Shown: one piece after another, positions 1 through 6,513 of the stretch | How the letters are laid out: each line of letters begins with the position of its first letter | Position numbering within the stretch: the stretch's first letter is position 1 | From: Pseudemcibacter sp038106445 | GTDB lineage: Bacteria > Pseudomonadota > Alphaproteobacteria > Sphingomonadales > Emcibacteraceae | Direction of reading: 5' to 3' | NCBI GenBank assembly: GCA_038106445.1 | Contig: JAYODU010000013.1 | Span: forward strand, 1-60,375 | Length of the DNA: 60,375 bases | Program-made: the position numbers and the translations under genes | Notes under the pieces: model-generated | The model's input: the letters and a program-made list of their open reading frames with translations, nothing else | Databases searched by the model: none | What the model was told of the DNA's origin: nothing

Positions 1-3
1 AAG

Positions 4-79
4 TGGTGCCCCCACACGGACTCGAACCGCGGACCTACTGATTACAAATCAGTTGCTCTACCAACTGAGCTATAGAGGC
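4..79 (-). tRNA. tRNA-Thr (anticodon TGT)
   Basis: Read on the minus strand this folds into a full cloverleaf of 76 nt. The acceptor stem is GCCTCTA with TGGGGGC, the anticodon loop CTGATTTGTAATCAG presents TGT, and the T-loop is TTCGAGT. The 3' CCA is encoded in the DNA. It lies downstream of rlmB on the same strand and could be cotranscribed with it. Confidence 0.95.
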
Positions 80-194
80 ATCTTAGAGAAGCTTACATCT
101 GATACTTATACGCAGAATCTGATGAAAGTAGGCGCAAACTAGTGATGTTTTATTTCAAAATCAAGTATTATTTTTAGGGGGATGCTTTTTTTAT

Positions 195-1019
195 TCAGCT
201 TGAAAAAACATAAAGTGCAACGGCGGCTGCATTGGACACATTAAGACTTTCAACAGTACGTTTAATAGGAAGTTTGACAAGTGCGTCACAATGATCCGCT
301 GTTCCTTTTCGGATGCCTTTACCTTCTGCGCCCATTATAAGTGCAATATTACGACCGTAATCAGCATTGCGAATATCCTGTTCAGCATGACCATCTAATC
401 CGATACGCCAATAGCCCATTTCAGCAAGTTTATCCATAGCCCTGCTTAAGTTTGTAACGCGAACCCACGGCATTGTTTCCAGTGCCCCGGATGCCGATTT
501 CGCAAGTGCTCCGGATTCCAGTGGCGCATGTCTGTCAGTCGTGATTATGGCTTTGGCGCCAAACGCTGCAGCACTGCGGATAATTGCGCCAACATTATGA
601 GGATCAGTCACCTGATCAAGAACAAGTAGCAAATTTTTTTCATCAGGTGTGATTGCACAGCATTCATCCAGATAAGGGGTAGGGAGAGGAGTAGTTAATA
701 ATGCAATTCCCTGATGCACCGAGCCTTCAGCAAAAATTTTTTCAAATTGCTCGACGGGAACAATTTCAGGGTTTAATTCACGAATGTTGAGATGAATCTC
801 AGTAAGTGCTTCCCTATACTCATCGTGATTTCGTCGGGATATAATTAGTTTTTTGATTTTGCGTGATGGATTTTCCAGTGCCGCTAAAACAGCGTGCCGC
901 CCAAAAAGCCATAAACCGTCAGAAGGTGCAGAAAAACTTCTGGGTTGTAGCTGTTCCGGTGGTGTCGATTTTTTATCGTGTTTTCGCGGGCGATTTTTTT
1001 TATTTTTATTTTTGCTCAT
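195..1019 (-). CDS. rlmB: 23S rRNA (guanosine-2'-O-)-methyltransferase RlmB, TrmH/SPOUT family
   Basis: This 274-residue protein belongs to the TrmH (SPOUT) family of RNA 2'-O-methyltransferases. Family knowledge assigns RlmB to the methylation of G2251 (E. coli numbering) in the P-loop of 23S rRNA, using S-adenosylmethionine. The first 30 or so residues are a lysine/arginine-rich extension (start MSKNKNKKNRPRK). The substrate-binding domain begins at about residue 36 with LWLFGRHAV. The SPOUT knot motifs are visible as DQVTDPHNVGAIIRSA, LIMGAEGKGIRK and the C-terminal ESLNVSNAAAVALYV. It is transcribed away from the tRNA-Tyr/tuf cluster, with tRNA-Thr behind it. RlmB is preferred over TrmH because of the N-terminal domain and the closing ESLNVSNA motif, but paralogues in this family are easily confused. 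Confidence 0.9.
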   Translation of the reverse strand: MSKNKNKKNRPRKHDKKSTPPEQLQPRSFSAPSDGLWLFGRHAVLAALENPSRKIKKLIISRRNHDEYREALTEIHLNIRELNPEIVPVEQFEKIFAEGSVHQGIALLTTPLPTPYLDECCAITPDEKNLLLVLDQVTDPHNVGAIIRSAAAFGAKAIITTDRHAPLESGALAKSASGALETMPWVRVTNLSRAMDKLAEMGYWRIGLDGHAEQDIRNADYGRNIALIMGAEGKGIRKGTADHCDALVKLPIKRTVESLNVSNAAAVALYVFSS

Positions 1020-1131
1020 AGCATTTGCTATAATCCAGTCTGTTTAAGAGCGCAACTGCTTTAATTCTTTATGTTTTTGTCCCATTTTCGCAACTTTCGT
1101 GATTTGGAGGTCAAATAGTTGTAAAATTCCG

Positions 1132-1159
1132 TTGACAACACAGAATAAATGTCCATATT
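1132..1159 (+). promoter_or_regulatory. Probable sigma-70-type promoter for tRNA-Tyr/tRNA-Gly/tuf
   Basis: TTGACA at 1132-1137 is followed after 16 nt by CATATT at 1154-1159. It lies about 45 nt before the tRNA-Tyr gene and points along the supercluster. The -35 agrees with two other boxes in this window (before rpsL and rpsM), also spaced at 16 nt. Prediction only. Confidence 0.6.
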
Positions 1160-1205
1160 GCGGCTTCAAGTTGCCAGCTTGTGCTGGCGACTTATACCCT
1201 GTTAT

Positions 1206-1290
1206 GGAGGGGTGGCCGAGTGGTTAAAGGCACCAGACTGTAAATCTGGCCGCGTAGCGTACACAGGTTCAAATCCTGTCCCCTCCACCA
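1206..1290 (+). tRNA. tRNA-Tyr (anticodon GTA)
   Basis: An 85-nt class II tRNA with a long variable arm. The acceptor is GGAGGGG paired with CCCCTCC, the anticodon loop CTGTAAA gives GTA, and CCA is encoded at 1288-1290. It opens the tRNA-Tyr, tRNA-Gly, tuf transcription unit, an arrangement related to the E. coli tyrU-glyT-thrT-tufB operon. Confidence 0.96.
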
Positions 1291-1358
1291 TTTACGATAA
1301 GGCTTTGAAAAAGATAAAGCCGGATCCAGGTAAAATCAGGGTGGAGCGGAGCTTAACC

Positions 1359-1432
1359 GCGGGCGTAGCATAATGGTAATGCAGCAGCCTTCCAAGCTGA
1401 ATACGAGGGTTCGATTCCCTTCGCCCGCTCCA
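1359..1432 (+). tRNA. tRNA-Gly (anticodon TCC)
   Basis: A 74-nt cloverleaf with acceptor GCGGGCG paired with CGCCCGC. The anticodon loop CTTCCAA gives TCC, the T-loop is TTCGATT and CCA is encoded. It sits 68 nt after tRNA-Tyr and about 100 nt before tuf copy 1. Confidence 0.96.
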
Positions 1433-1516
1433 ATTTTAAATGCGGTGGATGCGCGATTTGCCATACACTGTTTTGTTTAATTAAGGGATTATGGAAAACC
1501 CTTTATAAAAAAACTT

Positions 1517-2722
1517 AGGTAGAAGAAGATGGCTAAAGAGAAATTTGAACGCAATAAGCCGCATTGTAATGTTGGTACAATCGGCCACGTTGACCATGGC
1601 AAGACGACGTTGACAGCAGCGATAACGAAGGTATTGGCTGAGACGAGTGGTAGGGGTGCAGCGGTTGATTTTGCGAATATTGACAAGGCCCCTGAGGAGC
1701 GTGAGCGCGGTATTACGATATCGACTGCGCATGTTGAGTATGAGACAGATGCGCGTCACTATGCGCATGTTGACTGTCCTGGTCACGCTGACTATGTGAA
1801 GAACATGATCACTGGTGCGGCCCAGATGGATGGTGCGATATTGGTTGTTAATGCGGCGGATGGTCCGATGCCACAGACCCGCGAGCATATCCTTCTTGCG
1901 CGTCAGGTAGGTGTTCCTGCCCTTGTTGTATATCTTAACAAGGTTGATCAGGTTGATGATGAGGAGCTATTGGAGCTTGTTGAGATGGAGATCCGTGAGC
2001 TTCTGACAGAATATGAGTTTCCTGGTGATGACATTCCGATTGTTCCTGGTTCTGCCCTTGCGGCACTTGAGGGCCGTGACGACAATATTGGTAAGGAAAG
2101 CATCCTGAAACTTATGCAGGCGGTTGATGATTATATTCCACAGCCTGAGCGTGCGATTGATGGTGCGTTTTTGATGCCGATTGAGGATGTTTTCTCTATT
2201 TCGGGACGTGGTACAGTTGTTACGGGCCGTGTTGAGCGTGGTGTTGTGAAGGTTGGTGAGGAAGTTGAGATTGTTGGGATCAAGAAGACCCAGAAGACAA
2301 CGGTTACCGGCGTTGAGATGTTCCGCAAGCTGCTTGACAGTGGTCAGGCTGGAGACAACATTGGTGCTCTTATCCGTGGTGTTGGCCGTGAAGAGGTTGA
2401 GCGTGGTCAGGTTCTTGCGCATGTTGGTACGATTACACCGCATACGAAGTTTAAAGGTGAGGCCTATATTCTGACGAAGGAAGAGGGTGGCCGTCATACA
2501 CCGTTCTTTACGAACTACCGTCCTCAGTTTTATTTCCGTACGACCGATGTGACAGGTGTTGTTACTCTTGATGCGGGTGTTGAGATGGTTATGCCAGGAG
2601 ACAATGTGTCTATTGATGTTGAGCTGATCAACCCGATTGCCATGGATGAAGGTCTTCGTTTCGCGATCCGTGAAGGTGGTCGTACCGTAGGCGCCGGCGT
2701 CGTCGCAAAAATTATTGAATAG
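1517..2722 (+). repeat. Identical long repeat, copy 1 (tuf gene plus SD region)
   Basis: These 1206 bases match 18256-19461 with no difference that I could find in a line-by-line comparison. Identity starts at the purine-rich AGGTAGAAGAAG before the start codon and ends at the stop codon. Flanking bases differ at once on both sides. Confidence 0.95.
1529..2722 (+). CDS. tuf: Elongation factor Tu, copy 1
   Basis: EF-Tu is the GTPase that delivers aminoacyl-tRNA to the ribosomal A site. The 397-residue length is normal for bacteria. The G1 loop GHVDHGKTT lies at residues 19-27, the switch II motif DCPGH at 82-86 with the catalytic His86, and NKVD at about 137-140. Domains 2 and 3 follow to the C-terminal lysine/isoleucine-rich end. 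The start is fixed by AGGTAGAAG just upstream. The gene sits between tRNA-Gly and tRNA-Trp, the position of tufB in enterobacteria. The protein and gene are identical to the second copy at 18268-19461, which points to ongoing gene conversion. The gene ends with TAG, showing that TAG is an ordinary stop in this genome. Confidence 0.98.
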   Translation: MAKEKFERNKPHCNVGTIGHVDHGKTTLTAAITKVLAETSGRGAAVDFANIDKAPEERERGITISTAHVEYETDARHYAHVDCPGHADYVKNMITGAAQMDGAILVVNAADGPMPQTREHILLARQVGVPALVVYLNKVDQVDDEELLELVEMEIRELLTEYEFPGDDIPIVPGSALAALEGRDDNIGKESILKLMQAVDDYIPQPERAIDGAFLMPIEDVFSISGRGTVVTGRVERGVVKVGEEVEIVGIKKTQKTTVTGVEMFRKLLDSGQAGDNIGALIRGVGREEVERGQVLAHVGTITPHTKFKGEAYILTKEEGGRHTPFFTNYRPQFYFRTTDVTGVVTLDAGVEMVMPGDNVSIDVELINPIAMDEGLRFAIREGGRTVGAGVVAKIIE

Positions 2723-2771
2723 CATATAAAGCAAGGCGGGTCTTGTAATGAGGCGCGCCTTACTTATTTGT

Positions 2772-2847
2772 AGGAGTGTAGCTCAGTTGGTAGAGCACCG
2801 GTCTCCAAAACCGGGTGTCGGGAGTTCGAGTCTCTCCACTCCTGCCA
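2772..2847 (+). tRNA. tRNA-Trp (anticodon CCA)
   Basis: A 76-nt cloverleaf with acceptor AGGAGTG paired with CACTCCT. The anticodon loop CTCCAAA gives CCA, the T-loop is TTCGAGT and a 3' CCA is encoded. It lies between tuf and secE, its usual place in many proteobacteria. Confidence 0.96.
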
Positions 2848-2923
2848 ATTAATTAGAAGTGGATTTATGATAAGAATCAGAGTATTCATCATCAAATTCA
2901 TAAATGATATGGAAGTATGAACA

Positions 2924-3121
2924 ATGGCAAAAACGTCTCCAGCTGAATTTGTAAGACAAGTTCGCCAGGAAGTATCAAAAGTAGTTTGGCCGACCCGAAA
3001 GGAAGTGACTATCACAACCATCATGGTATTTATCATGGCGGCGGTAATGTCGGTTTTTTTTCTGGGTGTGGATCAGCTTTGGTCGTGGGTTGTTGGACTG
3101 TTACTGGGACTGGGAGCATAA
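2924..3121 (+). CDS. secE: Preprotein translocase subunit SecE
   Basis: This 65-residue protein is the short, single-span form of SecE, an essential inner-membrane subunit of the SecYEG channel that clamps SecY. The amphipathic helix with the conserved VVWPTRKEV motif is at residues 20-28. One hydrophobic span follows, from about residue 33 to 62. E. coli SecE has three spans; the one-span form is the common bacterial type. The gene is the first of the secE-nusG pair, only 3 nt before nusG, and is preceded by tRNA-Trp. A GGAAG sequence about 10 nt upstream can serve as SD. Confidence 0.96.
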   Translation: MAKTSPAEFVRQVRQEVSKVVWPTRKEVTITTIMVFIMAAVMSVFFLGVDQLWSWVVGLLLGLGA

Positions 3122-3124
3122 ATC

Positions 3125-3661
3125 ATGGCGACAACTGCAAGATGGTATATTGTTCAGGCGTATTCTGGTTATGAAAAAAAAGTGGCAGAAGCAATCAAGG
3201 CTTCGGCAGCGCTACATGGCTTAGATGCACTGATTGAAGATGTAATTGTACCGGTAGAAGAAGTTGTGGAAGTTAAAAAAGGCAAAAAAGTAACAAGTGA
3301 GCATAAATTTTTTCCTGGTTACGTACTTGCAAAAATGGTTATGACTGATGCTTCCTATCATCTGATTAAAAATACGCCGAAAGTTAGCGGCTTTTTGGGA
3401 GCGGGCGGCAAGCCATCGCCGATAAGCGATAAAGAAGTAGCTCAAATTCTTCAACAGGTTGAGGAAGGTGTGGACCGTACTTCGCCTTCTGTTACATATG
3501 ATATTGGCGAAGAAGTCCGTGTTGTAGATGGTCCGTTTAATTCGTTTGTTGGTATTGTCGAAGGTGTTGATGTCGAGAAAATGCGCCTTAAAGTTTCAGT
3601 TTCCATCTTTGGTCGTGCGACACCTGTTGAGCTGGAATATAATCAGGTCGAAAAAAACTAG
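3125..3661 (+). CDS. nusG: Transcription termination/antitermination factor NusG
   Basis: NusG (178 residues) binds the clamp of RNA polymerase through its N-terminal domain and Rho or ribosomal protein S10 through its KOW domain. The N-terminal motif RWYIVQAYSGYEKKVAEAI is clear at about residues 6-24, and the FFPGYVLAKM motif at about 60-69. The C-terminal KOW segment contains EVRVVDGPFNSFVGIVEGV. The length is typical. It follows secE by 3 nt and precedes the structured rplK leader, as in most bacteria. The coding sequence ends in TAG. Confidence 0.97.
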   Translation: MATTARWYIVQAYSGYEKKVAEAIKASAALHGLDALIEDVIVPVEEVVEVKKGKKVTSEHKFFPGYVLAKMVMTDASYHLIKNTPKVSGFLGAGGKPSPISDKEVAQILQQVEEGVDRTSPSVTYDIGEEVRVVDGPFNSFVGIVEGVDVEKMRLKVSVSIFGRATPVELEYNQVEKN

Positions 3662-3721
3662 TATTATTCTTCATAGGCTGTTATAAGCCGCATTTACTGA
3701 GTCGCTGAAAGATATAATTTT

Positions 3722-3842
3722 TTGGCGGCTTGTCATTTGAAAGGTTATTTCAAATGAAAATGGACAAAAGTCCACTAGCGTGTGGAAGGCCCGCCATGGC
3801 CGTACCACATCCCTTTAAACATTAATTATATAAAGGTATACA
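3722..3842 (+). promoter_or_regulatory. Structured leader of rplK-rplA (candidate L1 autoregulatory site)
   Basis: The spacer between nusG and rplK contains a TGGAC-AAAA-GTCCA hairpin at about 3761-3774. A two-part hairpin follows at about 3782-3808, with outer GTGG/CCAC and inner GGCC/GGCC pairing. The motif CGTGTGGAAG at 3779-3788 recurs in the rplJ leader. In E. coli, L1 represses its own operon by binding the rplK leader. The position and structure here fit such a site, but the binding protein is inferred. Confidence 0.5.
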
Positions 3843-4271
3843 ATGGCAAAGAAAATTGACGGTTATATTAAACTGCAGGTACCTGCAGGCGTAGCCACAC
3901 CATCACCGCCGATTGGGCCAGCACTTGGTCAACGCGGAGTAAATATCATGGAATTCTGTAAAGCGTTCAATGCTCAAACTCAGGATATGGAAAAAAATAT
4001 GCCTATCCCGACAACGATCACTGTTTATGCGGATCGTAGTTTTACGTTTGTAACTAAATCGCCACCTGCGTCATTCCTGATTAAAAAGGCAGCCAAGCTA
4101 AAATCGGCTTCAAAATTACCTGGACGTGAAACTGCAGGATCTGTAACGGCTGCACAAGTTCAGGAAATTGCAGATATGAAAATGGTTGATTTAAACGCAA
4201 ATTCACCAGAAGCAGCTTTCCAGATCATAGCAGGCACTGCCCGTTCTATGGGTATTGAAGTTAAAGGATAA
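3843..4271 (+). CDS. rplK: 50S ribosomal protein L11
   Basis: L11 (142 residues) forms the GTPase-associated centre together with the L10/L12 stalk and is needed for stringent-response signalling through RelA. The N-terminal domain shows IKLQVPAGVATPSPPIGPAL and GVNIMEFCKAFN; the C-terminal RNA-binding domain shows ASFLIKKAAKLKSAS and ends in ARSMGIEVKG. Length is standard. An AAAGG SD-like box lies just upstream of the ATG. rplA follows after 4 nt, forming the usual rplK-rplA pair. Confidence 0.97.
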   Translation: MAKKIDGYIKLQVPAGVATPSPPIGPALGQRGVNIMEFCKAFNAQTQDMEKNMPIPTTITVYADRSFTFVTKSPPASFLIKKAAKLKSASKLPGRETAGSVTAAQVQEIADMKMVDLNANSPEAAFQIIAGTARSMGIEVKG

Positions 4272-4275
4272 GATG

Positions 4276-4974
4276 ATGGCTAAATTAGGAAAACGCGCGA
4301 AAGCGATGCGTGACGGTCTTGATCTTAATGCTTCATACTCGATTGAGGATGCTGTCAAGATACTTAAAGAGCGCTCAAAAGTTAAATTTGATGAAACAGT
4401 TGAAGTATCAATTGGTCTGGGTGTTGACCCACGTCATGCTGATCAGATGGTTCGTGGTGTTGTAGGACTTCCGAATGGCACTGGTAAATCCGTTCGTGTT
4501 GCAGTGTTTGCCCGTGGGGATAATGCAAAAAAAGCAAAAGCAGCCGGCGCTGAATTTGTGGGTGCAGAAGATTTGATGGAACAGATCCAAAACGGTGAAA
4601 TGGGTTTTGATCGCTGTATTGCGACACCGGACATGATGGCTATAGTCGGTCGTCTTGGGAAGGTTCTTGGTCCACGTGGTCTTATGCCAAACCCGAAGCT
4701 GGGCACTGTTACACAAAACGTGGAAGCTGCTGTTAAAGCCGCCAAGGGCGGTCAGGTTGAGTACCGCGTTGAAAAAGCAGGCATCATTCATTGTGGTGTT
4801 GGTAAAATAAGTTTTGATGAAAAAGCAATTGCCGAGAATGTAAGAACACTCGTAAATGCAGTTGTTAAAGCGAAACCGTCCGGGGTTAAAGGCACATATT
4901 TTAAAAATATGTCATTGTCTTCGACGATGGGTCCTGGACTTCGCATTGATACAGCATCAGCATTGAGCGAATAA
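4276..4974 (+). CDS. rplA: 50S ribosomal protein L1
   Basis: L1 (232 residues from this start) forms the mobile stalk at the ribosomal E site and often represses its own operon. The conserved block GLMPNPKLGTVT lies in the middle and GTYFKNMSLSSTMGPG near the end. I chose the second of two adjacent ATG codons (4273 and 4276), giving MAKLGKRAKAMR, because that matches the usual family start and sits about 7 nt behind AAAGGA. A longer reading from a TTG at 4255 inside rplK is unlikely. A 300-nt leader separates it from rplJ. Confidence 0.96.
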   Translation: MAKLGKRAKAMRDGLDLNASYSIEDAVKILKERSKVKFDETVEVSIGLGVDPRHADQMVRGVVGLPNGTGKSVRVAVFARGDNAKKAKAAGAEFVGAEDLMEQIQNGEMGFDRCIATPDMMAIVGRLGKVLGPRGLMPNPKLGTVTQNVEAAVKAAKGGQVEYRVEKAGIIHCGVGKISFDEKAIAENVRTLVNAVVKAKPSGVKGTYFKNMSLSSTMGPGLRIDTASALSE

Positions 4975-5274
4975 CGCCGGCTGATGAAAAGGAATTCCGT
5001 TAGACGTGTCTGACGGGAACTTGGGGTTACGGCTTATAAGGTGTAACCCCGGCTTGTCCGAAACTGCAGGTGTCTGAACCTTTATTGTAAGGGGATGATT
5101 TAAGCCTAGAGGCCTGCATAGATGGGGTTGTGGCATTGCCACAGTTTCCGTGTGGAAGCCCGTATGGGTGAATACGACAGGCATGAGCGATATCGGATGG
5201 CTTGCCATACGGTATTTAATTTGAACGGTGAAGATTGAATTTTCAGTCTTCGCAAATTGAAATCGGAGACGAGA
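4975..5274 (+). promoter_or_regulatory. Structured leader of rplJ-rplL (candidate L10-L12 autoregulatory leader)
   Basis: This 300-nt spacer has no gene but is rich in pairing. I see GGGGTTAC/GTAACCCC (5023-5030 with 5043-5050), TGTGGC-ATT-GCCACA (5129-5143), a longer-range CCGTATGG/CCATACGG pairing beginning near 5160 and ending near 5212, and GAAGATTGA/TCAGTCTTC (5230-5251) just before the rplJ SD. The CGTGTGGAAG motif at 5149-5158 is shared with the rplK leader. In E. coli the L10-L12 complex binds the rplJ leader to repress translation, so the same role is likely here. Confidence 0.6.
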
Positions 5275-5784
5275 ATGGATCGTACTCAAAAAGAGGAAAT
5301 GGTATCCTTTCTTAAAGGTGTTTTTGACACATCAGCTTCCATAGTTGTAATTCGTAACTTGGGCTTGAATGTGGCTGAAATGCAGGATTTGCGCATTAAA
5401 ATGCGTGAACAGGGTGCTACCCTGAAGGTTGCCAAAAACCGGCTCGCTCGTCTTGCTCTTGAAGGCTCTAAAATAGAAGGCCTCTCAGATCACCTTACTG
5501 GAACAACAGTACTTGGTTATTCCGAAGATGTTGTGGCAGCTGCAAAGGTACTTGTGAAATATGCCAAAGATAATGAAAAAATTGAAATTGTCGGCGGTAC
5601 TATGGAAACCACTCTTCTTGATGTTGATGGTGTCAAGTCACTTGCAGCACTTCCGGGGTTAGATGAACTGCGTGGTAAAATTGTTGGGCTATTACAGGCT
5701 CCGGCAGGAAAACTTGCGGCTATTACGCAAGCTCCGGCTGGCCAGTTAGCCCGCGTATTCGGGGCCTATGGATCGCAAGGTTAA
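5275..5784 (+). CDS. rplJ: 50S ribosomal protein L10
   Basis: L10 (169 residues) is the base of the ribosomal stalk and carries several L7/L12 dimers on its C-terminal helix. The N-terminal block MDRTQKEEMVSFLKGVF and the segment LKVAKNRLARLAL are typical. The C-terminal helix region is alanine- and glutamine-rich (LLQAPAGKLAAITQAPAG). I start at ATG 5275, preceded by CGGAGA; an upstream alternative (5257) would add six residues without an SD. It is followed by rplL after 47 nt. Confidence 0.96.
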   Translation: MDRTQKEEMVSFLKGVFDTSASIVVIRNLGLNVAEMQDLRIKMREQGATLKVAKNRLARLALEGSKIEGLSDHLTGTTVLGYSEDVVAAAKVLVKYAKDNEKIEIVGGTMETTLLDVDGVKSLAALPGLDELRGKIVGLLQAPAGKLAAITQAPAGQLARVFGAYGSQG

Positions 5785-5831
5785 GCGGCCCAGGTTTCAA
5801 TTGAATAAAATTTGAAATAAGGAAAAATAAA

Positions 5832-6212
5832 ATGGCTGATCTTAATAAGATTGCTGATGAGTTATCTGCACTGACAGTAATGGAAGCTGCGGAGCTTTCA
5901 AAACTTCTTGAAGAAAAGTGGGGCGTTTCTGCTGCAGCTCCTGTGGCTGTTGCGACTGCGCCTGGTGCTGCTGGTGGTGACGCTGGTGCTGCTGCTGAGA
6001 AAGACGAGTTTGACGTTGTTCTTGCTGCCGCAGGTGACAAGAAGATTAACGTGATTAAAGAAGTACGTGGTATCACAGGTCTTGGACTTAAAGAGTCTAA
6101 AGATCTAGTAGAAGGCGCACCTAAAGTTATTAAAGAAGGTGTTGCAAAAGCTGAAGCTGAAGAACTTAAAGCTAAGCTGGAAGCAGCCGGTGCTACTGTA
6201 GAACTTAAATAG
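5832..6212 (+). CDS. rplL: 50S ribosomal protein L7/L12
   Basis: L7/L12 (126 residues) is the multi-copy stalk protein that recruits the translational GTPases. The dimerising N-terminal domain is residues 1-34 (LNKIADELSALTVMEAAEL). An Ala/Gly-rich hinge spans about 36-56. The C-terminal domain contains EFDVVLAAAGDKKINVIKEV and GLGLKESKDLVEGAP, the factor-binding helices. An AAGGA SD lies about 9 nt upstream. The 301-nt spacer before rpoB carries several hairpins that could adjust rplL to rpoB ratios. Confidence 0.98.
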   Translation: MADLNKIADELSALTVMEAAELSKLLEEKWGVSAAAPVAVATAPGAAGGDAGAAAEKDEFDVVLAAAGDKKINVIKEVRGITGLGLKESKDLVEGAPKVIKEGVAKAEAEELKAKLEAAGATVELK

Positions 6213-6227
6213 TTCTAACAAAAATTT

Positions 6228-6482
6228 AAAGGTGGTGTGAGGTATGTTTTACCCATACCACCTTTACCCTTATCTAAAGGGAGAGTGGTTTAAACATTGG
6301 GTTGGATATTTAAAATTTGTTAAAAAACAATAATTTGTCGTTGATTTTGGAGTTATTTTGACTAATTTAAACTGGCCGTTTTCAGAAGCTTTTTCTGAAG
6401 CGGTTTTTGGCGTATCTGACAAGGTGTTTATTTAAAAGTTATTGAATTATCTGTAAGTGTTTGTTTTTTTTGATAATTCAAT
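6228..6482 (+). promoter_or_regulatory. Hairpin-rich rplL-rpoB spacer (possible attenuator/processing region)
   Basis: The 301-nt gap 6213-6513 has no gene. Three hairpins are visible. AAAGGTGGT (6228-6236) pairs with ACCACCTTT (6257-6265). A terminator-like stem, CCG...CGG with one bulge, runs from 6376 to 6403 and is followed by TTTTT (6404-6408). ATTGAATTATC (6441-6451) pairs perfectly with GATAATTCAAT (6472-6482) across a 20-nt T-rich loop. In E. coli this same spacer holds a partial attenuator and an RNase III site; similar roles here are inference. Confidence 0.5.
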
Positions 6483-6513
6483 TTGATCAAGACTATATTG
6501 GCGAGGGTTGAAC

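Noticed and set aside
1149..1373. 74-codon open frame over tRNA-Tyr
   Set aside because: It reads through a tRNA gene and has no similarity to a protein.
1967..2734. Antisense open frames in both tuf copies (second at 18706-19491)
   Set aside because: They are identical only because the tuf genes are identical; the composition (Asn/Thr-rich) is that of a shadow frame.
6470..6499. Promoter TTGATA-N18-TATATT before rpoB
   Set aside because: The start of transcription would fall on or after the rpoB SD, leaving no ribosome site.
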